Shown here: piece after piece, positions 1 to 9,025 of the stretch
Layout of the letters: each line of letters begins with the position of its first letter
How positions within the stretch are numbered: position 1 is the stretch's first letter
DNA from: JAGVJT01 sp964513205
Lineage (GTDB): Bacteria; Pseudomonadota; Gammaproteobacteria; Legionellales; Legionellaceae
Direction of reading: 5' to 3'
Length of the DNA: 27,385 nt
NCBI GenBank assembly: GCA_964513205.1
Contig: CAZELP010000023.1
Span: 1-27,385 of the forward strand
Notes under the pieces: generated by a model
Told to the model about the DNA's origin: nothing
Seen by the model: the letters and a program-made list of their open reading frames with translations, nothing else
Databases searched by the model: none
Made by a program: the position numbers and the translations under genes

Positions 1-33
1 GGGGTAATGTGGTTGGACCATAAATCAGGGGGG

Positions 34-1893
34 CTACACGTGCCAATCACATCCCTTGGGATAGAAATAGTTTAGCCAGGTGTCCAGTGCATTCACTGTG
101 CGAATATTATGTCTCGCTTGAATCAATAATGGCGTTTCTAATTCTGCTCCACTGGCGCTTTTCAGCTGCTGACTTTGCTGCCACAGCTTTTCTTTTTGAA
201 TGACATTTAATAATGCCGGATGTAAATCCTCATTCAGGATAAATGCCTTGGGGTTATAGGGGGTTATGCGTGCACCCATGTTTTTGGTGTTGCGAGAGAT
301 AATGCCGGGTGGCAAATGTTTTGAAACTGTCCGCCGATGTAAATAACGTTTTTGTCCGCGGTAATATTTTTCATCGGAGGGGATGGATAAATAACATTGA
401 ATGAGCTCAACATCTAATAAAGGAAAGGCATATTCAACCCCATAGTGACTGGCCATCAATGTACATTCTTCTGCGCGTGCACTGATGCTGCAAGGTGATA
501 AAGTATAATCTAGAATAAACGCATTCAGATTGTCATAGCCCTGGCTAAATTGACTGAGTTGATCATAGGTCTTTTTTATTTGATACTGTTGTATTAATGA
601 GGGTGAAACGATAGACGCCGCAGGCCACCGGGTTTGTAAACTTTGTCGAACCCCATTGTCTGGTACACCTGAATTTCGACGATTGACATAAAGAAAGCGC
701 ATCGCTCGAAGTACTTTTGTCAATAAATTGCCAGGCATAGCTTGCAGCAAGCGTCCATATTGTTGGTTAGTGAGTAATTCGTAGAAATAGATTTGGAGAT
801 TGCCTTCAGTAACGCATTCGTCTCCGCCAAACCCAGATAATAATGTCCGAACACCTAATTTATGAGCGTATTGATAAAATATTTCACACTGTATGGCTGC
901 CTCATGATGTGCTGGTGCACCAAATACTTCGCATGCGCGGTTAGGAGAGTCCAGGTACCATAGGGGGTCGCAACAGATATAGGCAGAAGGTAGCGCACGT
1001 TGTTGATTGACGCTGAAAATCGCCTCGGGATCTTTGGCATTTAACGCAAAGGAAAACGTGTGAAAATTTTTCTTTCCCTGCGTAAAGTGTTGTAATGCAT
1101 ACGTAGTTACGCTTGCAGAATCCAGTCCGCCACTTTGTTCTGCACCTAATGGGTGCATGACGTTGGCGCGGCGCCTAACTGCTCTATCTAAATGAGCTTC
1201 ATAATAGTCAACGTATTCGCTAGAGGATTTTAAGCGTATCTTTTCGTTATGAAAATGAAAATACCGTATTTTTTCAAATCTGTCAGATGTCATTTTAAAA
1301 TAATGCGCGGGTAAACAGCGATAAATCTGATGGTAAACGGTCTCTTCAAAAGAGGTACCCTGGATACAATGACTCAGTTTTTTACATACCCATTCCAAGC
1401 GCGGGGTAGGTGTTCCTAGCAAATGAAAAAAGCGTAGGGAAGTTGAAAAAGCAAACCCCAGCGGATGGTGACTGTAATAGAAGGGCTTGATTCCCATAGG
1501 ATCCCGTGCACAAAACAAACGTTGAGCGTCTATGTCATAGATAGCAAAACTGAAATCTCCCAATAAAGATTTTACACAGTCTTCTTTTAGCTTAAAGTAA
1601 AGGTGCAAAATTAATTCTGCTGGGGTGATGGCAAGGTTTAATTGATGTTTCAGAATTAATTCATTCACATTATCCAGGCGCGCCCAGGCCATAATAATGG
1701 CACGATGGGGGTAATGGACTTCCGTAAAAGAAACGGAGGAAAGTTCAGTTTCTTGCGCCACCCAGACATTTAAGAAGCGATTTGTAACGATATGATGGTG
1801 TTCTGGATCAAAGACAAGTTGATTGGCTTTGGCAGAAAGGTGATGACAGATATCCTCTGAAGGCCGTTTTTTAAAAATAATTCCATGAAACAT
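34..1893 (-). CDS. Asparagine-synthase-like amide ligase, lasso-cyclase-like
   Basis: A 619-residue protein with the two-domain layout of asparagine synthetase B. The N-terminal half resembles the class II glutaminase fold (ARDPMGIKPFYY around residues 129-140). The C-terminal half is an ATP-pyrophosphatase domain with PP-loop SGGLDS at 254-259 and GFGGDE at 354-359. The chain begins MFHG rather than MCGI, so the Cys-2 nucleophile that releases ammonia from glutamine is absent. Loss of that Cys with an intact adenylating domain is characteristic of lasso-peptide cyclases (McjC type) and related ligases that activate a side-chain carboxylate and attack it with an amine already on the substrate. 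The start is supported by GGAG a few bases upstream. No precursor-peptide gene is recognisable in the 325 bp upstream; the downstream neighbour lies outside the window. The general class is secure, the lasso assignment is inference. A glutamine-independent Asn synthetase homologue is the alternative. Confidence 0.8.
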   Translation of the reverse strand: MFHGIIFKKRPSEDICHHLSAKANQLVFDPEHHHIVTNRFLNVWVAQETELSSVSFTEVHYPHRAIIMAWARLDNVNELILKHQLNLAITPAELILHLYFKLKEDCVKSLLGDFSFAIYDIDAQRLFCARDPMGIKPFYYSHHPLGFAFSTSLRFFHLLGTPTPRLEWVCKKLSHCIQGTSFEETVYHQIYRCLPAHYFKMTSDRFEKIRYFHFHNEKIRLKSSSEYVDYYEAHLDRAVRRRANVMHPLGAEQSGGLDSASVTTYALQHFTQGKKNFHTFSFALNAKDPEAIFSVNQQRALPSAYICCDPLWYLDSPNRACEVFGAPAHHEAAIQCEIFYQYAHKLGVRTLLSGFGGDECVTEGNLQIYFYELLTNQQYGRLLQAMPGNLLTKVLRAMRFLYVNRRNSGVPDNGVRQSLQTRWPAASIVSPSLIQQYQIKKTYDQLSQFSQGYDNLNAFILDYTLSPCSISARAEECTLMASHYGVEYAFPLLDVELIQCYLSIPSDEKYYRGQKRYLHRRTVSKHLPPGIISRNTKNMGARITPYNPKAFILNEDLHPALLNVIQKEKLWQQSQQLKSASGAELETPLLIQARHNIRTVNALDTWLNYFYPKGCDWHV

Positions 1894-2050
1894 AGTCTCT
1901 CCAACATCTGATCTTACTCGAGAAAATCAGACACTTTGCTAAGCTACTTTTTTGAACTCAAATTTACAGGAATAGAACTGCAAACAGCAGCTCGCTATTA
2001 TGAAGGTCCGTGGGTAGTTGAATATGAGCCTCGTTCAAAATACCCTTGGT

Positions 2051-2080
2051 TTTATAAAGAAGTTAATATACTACTGTCAT
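2051..2080 (-). promoter_or_regulatory. Predicted promoter for the amide-ligase gene
   Basis: Read on the minus strand: ATGACA (2080-2075), an 18-base spacer, then TATAAA (2056-2051), each 5 of 6 to sigma-70 consensus. It would start transcription near 2044 and leave a leader of about 150 nt before the ATG at 1893. I found no convincing short ORF in that leader. Confidence 0.45.
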
Positions 2081-2158
2081 TTTTGCAATTCATATCTTTC
2101 ACACATGGTCAGTTCGCAGTCTCTCCAGGAGATCTGGTTATGATCCACTAAGATCAAG

Positions 2159-2188
2159 TTAAAAAATATCACCATATTGCGCTATAAT
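2159..2188 (+). promoter_or_regulatory. Predicted promoter for the giant LRR/AAA gene
   Basis: TTAAAA (2159-2164), an 18-base spacer and a perfect TATAAT (2183-2188). Predicted start is near 2195, giving a leader of about 25 nt. With the minus-strand promoter at 2051-2080, this accounts for the otherwise gene-free 1894-2218. Confidence 0.55.
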
Positions 2189-2190
2189 TA

Positions 2191-2210
2191 ACCTATGGGA
2201 AACTATAGGT
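2191..2210 (+). promoter_or_regulatory. 6-bp inverted repeat over transcription start and Shine-Dalgarno
   Basis: ACCTAT (2191-2196) is repeated as its exact reverse complement ATAGGT (2205-2210) with an 8-base gap. The right arm contains the only Shine-Dalgarno-like AGG before the ATG at 2219; the left arm covers the predicted transcription start. It could be an operator or an RNA hairpin that masks the ribosome site; sequence alone cannot distinguish these. Confidence 0.4.
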
Positions 2211-2218
2211 CATAAATT

Positions 2219-5200
2219 ATGCCGAATTGGAATAGATTAAGATACAGAAGAAAAATCTTTAATAAGTCGTATACATTTTCGCCTCAAAATACGATGGACT
2301 TACAACGATTGATCGGTGGCAAACCTTATTGGGAAAAAATATCGGCCGAACTCGAAGACGGAAATAAAACACTGATTTTTGCAGACTGGACTGCATGGGC
2401 ATCTAACATTTCTAGAAAAGAATCCATTCAGCACTTGTTAGCGCAATTGTTGGCACAAAAATTTGAGATTTATCTTTGGCAAAACAATCGGTTCGTTGCG
2501 ATCACCAGCGCAGACACATTGGTTTTTGGTCTCAAGGGCAATCTAAAAGAAGTGATGCCTGAACTGCCTGATTACATTAAAGAAATTGCAGTTGAGCATT
2601 TTAAAAAACCCATTGATCAATTCCATATTCTTGATGACTATGAAATCAACATGTTGCTTCCTGATCCAGAAAAACCGATACAGCGAAGCATAGAGCCACG
2701 AGCATTATTTCCTACCGATCCTGATGAAGGGTACTTTTTTCTTCATGAAATAAAAAAAATAAAGCATTATTTGGCGCATACACATCCGCCTATTTCCGCA
2801 CTTGAAATGACATGCATGAACGAATCAACCGTATTATCAAACTCATTAAGAAATTTTTTTGATGAATACTACCCTGAGCTAAGAGAAACTCCGAAAAAAA
2901 CGAAACTCATCGAAATCAAGCTAAGGAACTCATCCTCATTTAAAAAACTAGTTGAAACCAATGCGTTGCCAGGACAACCTTACTCACTTCAGCAATTCGC
3001 TAAAATGAGGGAGGTCATTAGAAAAATCGATATTCAACTAGAAAAAGCACTTTCTTCTGCTGATGTACCTGCTTTAAAAACCATGGTGAGTCAGATGAGT
3101 CATCTCCGTCATTTGGTTGTGGGAGGTTCATCAGCGCAAGATTTGATTGATCTCTTCCTCATGCAAAATATTCAATCACTTGAGATCACACAGCTTCGAG
3201 ATCATGCTCATTTAGATTTTTCTAAGCTTAATCATCTGGAGGATCTTCAGATTTTTAATGCTGAAAATCTGACCATAAAAGTGAGTCATGATACTCCTGT
3301 GAGAGCATTAACATTGGGAGCGGTTAGCTTAACGGCTGAGTGCCTCGAACAATTTCTTCATGGTCATTTTTTAAAAAAATTGAACATGATGTCGGTCAGA
3401 ATAAACGGCGCATTAAACGCCACAACCTCTTATGCTATTGAAGAAATGTACGTCGATGAGGATCAAAATGCCAAATTAATTATAAAAAATGCAACGGGTT
3501 TGAAAAAATTAACGTTGGCTTGCTCCATCGATTCTTTAAACGAAGCATGGCATTTATCTAGTTTAGAGGAATTTGATTGTTCAAAACCAATAACAGAACT
3601 CAAACAATTAACAAAATATATTTTAAAAGACAGTAGACAATTAAAATCATTACATCTTTGTCTTAAAAACGCAGCCTCATTCAATGAAATCCTCGACTTT
3701 AAGCAGCTCAAGGATCTCAAATTTAGATGCCTTGAGCAATCTTGGAGCGGAAATAATTGCCTGGACTCGAGCGGTGTGGCTTATTTCACTGAATCTTTAG
3801 CGCGTGCGGTGAGTTTGGAAAGACTTGATATGAGTGGAATACATCTAGAGTTAGACACCCCTTTGAATTTAAAGAATTTAAAGTCACTTCGCCTAGCAGA
3901 TGTAATTTCTCAAACTCCAAATATTATGGATGTGAACCTAATTGAAAAAATATTGGCTGGCACGTCACATCTACAAGAATTGTTTCTCCGTAATGGCAAG
4001 CTTCAAGGTGACTTATCGCGTTTATCGACTCACCTCTGTCGATTAAAAACGTTGAATCTCGACTTAATTGCGATGGACTCGGATACTTTCATTGCCCTCA
4101 TTCCAGAAAATATTCAAACACTTACCTTAAACTCTCTGTACGTTTCAGAATGGGAAAAAGTGATCAACAAACCACTCCCTCAGCTGCAAAAATTAGAACT
4201 ATCTGGTTTGAGTCTATCGACAGAAACACTTAAAACATGGCTGAAAGGGTTGTTACCTTACAAAGAATTATGCAGCTTAACCGTTACTGGATTTAATGGT
4301 TCAGTTGATGATGAGTTAAGCGAGCTTTTGGACCAAATTCCGCATGTGTCTCTCAAATTTTTACATAAAAATCAGGCTCAGTTTAAAAAAAGCAGTTGCC
4401 CCCATCCAGAAAAAATTCAAAAGCCTGCGCCAGAGGACGCTGTTGATTCAGATACGACATTTGACCCTAAAAAATCATTTCATTTCAGTCGGATTTTTTT
4501 CTCCACTCATGGAGGAGCTCATCCTGAGGTGTCTCGCTATCGCTTAAACACTTACAATACATTACGTATATCACGTACTGAAAAGCCATTTCAATTAAAC
4601 AACACGTTATCAGAAGATTGGGATAGGGAGAGAGTCAAAACGATCATTCGCACCGCTGAAGATGTCTTTGCACAATCTTCTAAAATTAGGTCAAATTGTT
4701 ATTATGGAAAACAAAAATTTAGCTTGAGCGCAGAGTGGCAACCGATCCCATCGCTCTCTCCAAACGAAAAAATATCTTATTTTCATATAGAACCTCAAAC
4801 GGCTCAAGTTGAGCTCAATTACTCAAAACGCGATAATCAATATTACATTCGAAGTGGAGGTTCCCCTTGTGTCATCAGCATGGATTTTCTAGTTGAAGAG
4901 GAACCATACAGCCAACCTAGTTTGAGCCCGAAAATTCAAGCGATTGTTGATGAGTTCTTAAATTACAAACAAGAGCCGTTGCATTTAACCGAATCCAATC
5001 CATCAGGAGAAGCATTGCTTGACGCGATTCTGCATCAAAAAACAGGAGCTTGCCGTCATCGCGCGATTGCATTTAAAGCGATGATGGACAAAAGGCATAT
5101 TCCAGCTCGAGTTGTTCGAAATGATTGCCACATGTTTGTTGAGATTTTTGAAAATGAACATTGGATACGCTGTGAACTGGGTGGATATCCCGCCACACTG

Positions 5201-8200
5201 AATGTAAATGAATCGAATGATCCACGCAGACAAGACGCTCCCAAAGTAAGCCAAATGGACCTAAATTATATTTCTGATGGTGAATTAACTTTGCGTCAAC
5301 AGTTCGAAACGTGGAACGTAGAGAAAAAACAAGAAAGTTTGCTTCAATTTATTCAGAAATTGCTCAATGGAGAAAATCCTAAACAACTGGTTCATATTGA
5401 TGTTAAAAAGCTAAATTTACTTGGTCTAGAAATTCAAGCTGAAGCCATCAAAACCCATCATCCAGTCTTTTATGTCAATAGTCCAGACGATTTGGTTTGT
5501 TCCGCCCCGGTTTTAAAACGAAATAACGATGGAAGCGGAACATGGCAAAATCAAGGGGGGGCGCTTTACGACTTTTTGACCCGAGATAGACTTAAAGATA
5601 CACCCGTGCCGGTACTTATCATTGACTACAGTAAATTTACAGCAGATGACATTGCCCGTATCAGTAATAGTCTTTATGATCAGAACGGTCGAGCCGATGG
5701 AACGCCTCTCCCACAAAAAACCATCATCGTAGGACTCATTGATCCGGCTTCTCCCAATAGTTACAACGGCGCAGATTTTTATTCTCGTTTTGATAAAATA
5801 GTCGCTCCATCTAACTTTGAGATAGCAACTAGAGATAGAAATCGATTTCCTCCTCTTCCAAATGGAGCTTCTACTGAGCGCTATCAAATTAATTTATCTC
5901 ACTCGCCTGCTTGGCAAACAAAATTGTTAGGCGGTTGGGTCATTCAGAACGGTAAACCATATTTTGTGATGGGAGAGTTGCAAGCGGCGTGCGATAGTAT
6001 GCTGCCGATAGAAATGATTAACCCACCAGAAGATGATCCTATTTTTGACCAAATGTGGGCACAAGCATCATTGACACACGCCATCCACACGCATGATGTT
6101 TCAATTGAATTGCCAAACAGGGGCATCTATTTTAGTCACGGATATCACTGGGACGACATTTTCATTGAATACCAAACTCAGCCCTCATCGAAAGCCTTTG
6201 TCTTTAATCCAACACAAGTACATAGATTTATCAGCGATTATGCGTTTGTAGACGGTTTCCTCACAAAAACAAAAGGCCTCGTTGAACAACATGCGAACCA
6301 ATCTCTTGAGCTATATGTCACAAGAACACTTTCGGAAGATGCATGGGATGAATTGTTCTGGTCATGTAAGAAGAATAACGTCTCTTTAAAAATTAGCTGT
6401 GCATCAGATGTCTTGATGCCTGGAAAACGACAACCGCCCAAAACATTCGCATATGAACGCTCAAATTGGACAGGAGAGCTCGAACTTCCTGAAACCGCTT
6501 GTATCATCACCGAAGATGCTGATTTTACAGTTGATTTGATCTTAAAAAAACAACAAGCAGGGGCGTCTTCTCCATGGCACGTTCTTGATGTTTCAGAATG
6601 TCTGAAAGCGGATTTGCTCGAGCGTATTGAAGGTGGTCTACGTGGTGAGTCATTCGATTTTCAATTGAAAAAACAGGCCTTGTTGACACTCTTGGAGCAC
6701 AATCAAAAAGTAATCTTAACAGGGAATTATTCGAACGAATTGATTGATGAACTGATTCCATTTTTGTTAGGTCGGTATCAAAGTAAAAGTACAAGCGGGC
6801 AACTCGTTTTGCTGACTAAAAACCCCATTAGCGCCTTACCCATGCTGATTCACAACGTGACGGTGGAAGACAAGTTAGAAGCACTCAAACAACATGGTTT
6901 GAATGTGAATGCATTACGCGATGAATCTCCAAATGCATTGGAGACGCTACCTTATATAGAACTCATAACCCGACTTAAGTACAAACGACGTAACCCCAGC
7001 AACTCATCAAATGATGCATTTAAAGGATTAGAAAAATTACCATCCATCGTCGAATTGGATGATTTTAACCCGAAAAATAGTGTTGTTGATGCAATCCGTT
7101 TCGTGGAAAAACGCAAAAAATTAATCAATGAGGCCTTACAACAAGAGCCGTATGTCTTTCTTGCCGGTCTCACCGGAGTGGGTAAAAGTCGGTTTATTGA
7201 GAACGAAATGAACAAAGATGGACGTCAATTATTTCATGGCGAACATCTTGATCACATTCGCGCTTGGGCAGAAGCACGAAGTGACCACGAACTCGTTTTA
7301 TTTTTCGATGAAGCAAATCTTTCTTCAAGACAGTGGAGTGAGTTTGAGAGTTTGTTCCATTACCCTCCTAGTATCGTCATTGATGGAACATTTTACGAGT
7401 TGTCGCCTCAACATAAAGTTATTTTTGCAGGCAACCCCTTGAGTTATGGTGACAATCGTCAAATTGCAACACTGTTTCAGCGACATGGCAATACTGTTGT
7501 TTTTGAGCCACTGTCCTGTGCGTTTATTCATGAGGCGGTGATTAAGCCTATTTTCAAAACAGTTCGATTAGACGACAAGAAAATTGATGCCATCGGAGAA
7601 GAATTCTTTAAAGTTTACCAATACCTGATTCGTTGCTCAACAGACGAAGTACTCATGTCTCCACGGCAATTGCAGATGATCGCACTTTTGATTATGGATT
7701 ACGCGCATCAAGTTCCCGACGCCTCAGAAGAAGAATTGGCTCAAATCACACGTTATCATGCGGTTCAAATTGCACGTCCGCTGGTTCCCAAACAATATCT
7801 TCATGACTTTGATAAAGCATTTCCATTTCAATCTCGCCCTAAAAATGATCCTCGTGTCGCACGTGTGAAAGCGGGCTCTTCTAGGAGTTATTTACATACT
7901 CCGTCAAGAGCTGCGGTCATTCACCAACTGATGGATTTCTTAAGTCTTCGAGAATGTAGGCGTTATGATGGTTTGAATCGCCTTGTGCTTGAAGGGGAGG
8001 CGGGGATAGGCAAAACAGAACTTATCATTGAGCTGCTTGTGCAACAAGGGTTTAAAGAAATTGATATAGAACATCTTCACAACATGACAGTGCATCAAAA
8101 CAATGTCTTTTATCGCATGCCGGCCTCGATGAATACCACTCAAAAAGAAAAAGTATTGCTCGAAGCTTTTGAGCAAGGAGTGATTGTTGTGGTGGATGAA

Positions 8201-9025
8201 ATTAACAGTGTTGGTATGATGGAAAAATTACTTAATAGTCTGTTAGATGGGAAACATCCTGGCACCAATAAATCTCCGACTCATCCTGGATTTCGATTAA
8301 TTGGCACACAAAATCCACCAGCCTACTCAGGCCGAATCATCGAGAGTGCCGCTTTAGCCAATCGCACACAGCATCTGAGGTTGGCTCTCTATCCTACTGA
8401 AGAAATGATTGAAATTTTATGTCATATGGGATTAGAACAACATGTCAGTCGTGACATGGTCCGTGCATTTGAGTTCAAACAAGATGAAGCCCGTTTAAAA
8501 CATCTCTCACCAGCTCCTTCTTTCAGAGATTTAATGAAATGTGCGAAGCAACATCTAAAAGCGAATGCAATGAGTATAAAATCGGTCGAGGTTGAGTGTT
8601 CTCAAATCCAATTATCCGCGCGCCATGATACAGAGCAGTTTAATCTAAAAAAACCACGGCATGATCAAGTGCGGTTTTTTAAATCGACAGATGGTGTTGC
8701 CCTAATGAACTCCATACAAAAAATTGCAAATCAAATGACAAACAGTTCGACACTTTCAGAAGAAAAACTGCAGGATAACTTGAAAGAAGTTGACATGATT
8801 GTCAATCAACTTAAACAACACAAATCACGAGCAGGATCTGATTTAAGCCAATCCGTTTTGACGGATATTGAAGCGCTACTAGAGAGCATTCAAACGAAAA
8901 TCAATATACTCGAGGACATAACCCTCAATTCCAGGCGAAAGCTTTTAGGGAAACTTGCTGATATCCGCGAGGAGATTGCAGAAATTCATAAGTCGAAAAA
9001 TGTTGGCTATTTTGATTTAAATTGA
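2219..9025 (+). CDS. Giant LRR-like / transglutaminase-like / multi-AAA protein
   Basis: A 2268-residue protein of a type I do not recognise by name. Residues about 285-695 show repeated LxxLxL-style leucine periodicity, as in leucine-rich repeats. Around 935-990 is a transglutaminase-core signature: C945 in GACRHRA, H971, E986, with IPARVV between. Around 1110-1215 a segment with a Walker-B-like string (VLIIDYS) and a DFYSRFDKI motif, but no P-loop, looks like a degenerate AAA module. Two intact AAA modules follow. The first has Walker A GLTGVGKS 1650-1657, Walker B ending D1697-E1698 and an FAGNP sensor. The second has GEAGIGKT 1926-1933, D1993-E1994, sensor GTQNPP about 2029-2034 and a candidate arginine finger R2049. 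The sequence style is that of AAA_5/dynein-related ATPases. The last ~100 residues are charged and helical. No signal peptide or membrane span is seen, so it is cytosolic or delivered by a specialised secretion system. The function is unknown; a remodelling ATPase carrying a protein-modifying domain is inference. Confidence 0.8.
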   Translation: MPNWNRLRYRRKIFNKSYTFSPQNTMDLQRLIGGKPYWEKISAELEDGNKTLIFADWTAWASNISRKESIQHLLAQLLAQKFEIYLWQNNRFVAITSADTLVFGLKGNLKEVMPELPDYIKEIAVEHFKKPIDQFHILDDYEINMLLPDPEKPIQRSIEPRALFPTDPDEGYFFLHEIKKIKHYLAHTHPPISALEMTCMNESTVLSNSLRNFFDEYYPELRETPKKTKLIEIKLRNSSSFKKLVETNALPGQPYSLQQFAKMREVIRKIDIQLEKALSSADVPALKTMVSQMSHLRHLVVGGSSAQDLIDLFLMQNIQSLEITQLRDHAHLDFSKLNHLEDLQIFNAENLTIKVSHDTPVRALTLGAVSLTAECLEQFLHGHFLKKLNMMSVRINGALNATTSYAIEEMYVDEDQNAKLIIKNATGLKKLTLACSIDSLNEAWHLSSLEEFDCSKPITELKQLTKYILKDSRQLKSLHLCLKNAASFNEILDFKQLKDLKFRCLEQSWSGNNCLDSSGVAYFTESLARAVSLERLDMSGIHLELDTPLNLKNLKSLRLADVISQTPNIMDVNLIEKILAGTSHLQELFLRNGKLQGDLSRLSTHLCRLKTLNLDLIAMDSDTFIALIPENIQTLTLNSLYVSEWEKVINKPLPQLQKLELSGLSLSTETLKTWLKGLLPYKELCSLTVTGFNGSVDDELSELLDQIPHVSLKFLHKNQAQFKKSSCPHPEKIQKPAPEDAVDSDTTFDPKKSFHFSRIFFSTHGGAHPEVSRYRLNTYNTLRISRTEKPFQLNNTLSEDWDRERVKTIIRTAEDVFAQSSKIRSNCYYGKQKFSLSAEWQPIPSLSPNEKISYFHIEPQTAQVELNYSKRDNQYYIRSGGSPCVISMDFLVEEEPYSQPSLSPKIQAIVDEFLNYKQEPLHLTESNPSGEALLDAILHQKTGACRHRAIAFKAMMDKRHIPARVVRNDCHMFVEIFENEHWIRCELGGYPATLNVNESNDPRRQDAPKVSQMDLNYISDGELTLRQQFETWNVEKKQESLLQFIQKLLNGENPKQLVHIDVKKLNLLGLEIQAEAIKTHHPVFYVNSPDDLVCSAPVLKRNNDGSGTWQNQGGALYDFLTRDRLKDTPVPVLIIDYSKFTADDIARISNSLYDQNGRADGTPLPQKTIIVGLIDPASPNSYNGADFYSRFDKIVAPSNFEIATRDRNRFPPLPNGASTERYQINLSHSPAWQTKLLGGWVIQNGKPYFVMGELQAACDSMLPIEMINPPEDDPIFDQMWAQASLTHAIHTHDVSIELPNRGIYFSHGYHWDDIFIEYQTQPSSKAFVFNPTQVHRFISDYAFVDGFLTKTKGLVEQHANQSLELYVTRTLSEDAWDELFWSCKKNNVSLKISCASDVLMPGKRQPPKTFAYERSNWTGELELPETACIITEDADFTVDLILKKQQAGASSPWHVLDVSECLKADLLERIEGGLRGESFDFQLKKQALLTLLEHNQKVILTGNYSNELIDELIPFLLGRYQSKSTSGQLVLLTKNPISALPMLIHNVTVEDKLEALKQHGLNVNALRDESPNALETLPYIELITRLKYKRRNPSNSSNDAFKGLEKLPSIVELDDFNPKNSVVDAIRFVEKRKKLINEALQQEPYVFLAGLTGVGKSRFIENEMNKDGRQLFHGEHLDHIRAWAEARSDHELVLFFDEANLSSRQWSEFESLFHYPPSIVIDGTFYELSPQHKVIFAGNPLSYGDNRQIATLFQRHGNTVVFEPLSCAFIHEAVIKPIFKTVRLDDKKIDAIGEEFFKVYQYLIRCSTDEVLMSPRQLQMIALLIMDYAHQVPDASEEELAQITRYHAVQIARPLVPKQYLHDFDKAFPFQSRPKNDPRVARVKAGSSRSYLHTPSRAAVIHQLMDFLSLRECRRYDGLNRLVLEGEAGIGKTELIIELLVQQGFKEIDIEHLHNMTVHQNNVFYRMPASMNTTQKEKVLLEAFEQGVIVVVDEINSVGMMEKLLNSLLDGKHPGTNKSPTHPGFRLIGTQNPPAYSGRIIESAALANRTQHLRLALYPTEEMIEILCHMGLEQHVSRDMVRAFEFKQDEARLKHLSPAPSFRDLMKCAKQHLKANAMSIKSVEVECSQIQLSARHDTEQFNLKKPRHDQVRFFKSTDGVALMNSIQKIANQMTNSSTLSEEKLQDNLKEVDMIVNQLKQHKSRAGSDLSQSVLTDIEALLESIQTKINILEDITLNSRRKLLGKLADIREEIAEIHKSKNVGYFDLN

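Noticed and set aside
1..21. Possible start of a further minus-strand gene (ATG at 21, MVQPHYP) just after the amide-ligase stop.
   Set aside because: Only seven codons fall in the window and no ribosome site is visible, so it cannot be called; noted because a partner of the ligase would be expected there.
1936..2151. 71-codon plus-strand frame with TTG start in the divergent intergenic region, containing GPWVVEYE (Gly1/Glu8 as in a lasso core).
   Set aside because: No Shine-Dalgarno site, TTG start, no Thr at -2 of the putative core, and 27 further residues of unrelated sequence after a plausible core. It also overlaps the predicted minus-strand promoter.
5513..5887. 124-codon minus-strand frame inside the giant gene.
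   Set aside because: Shadow of the long plus-strand frame: no promoter or ribosome site, and the plus-strand reading contains AAA-like motifs here.
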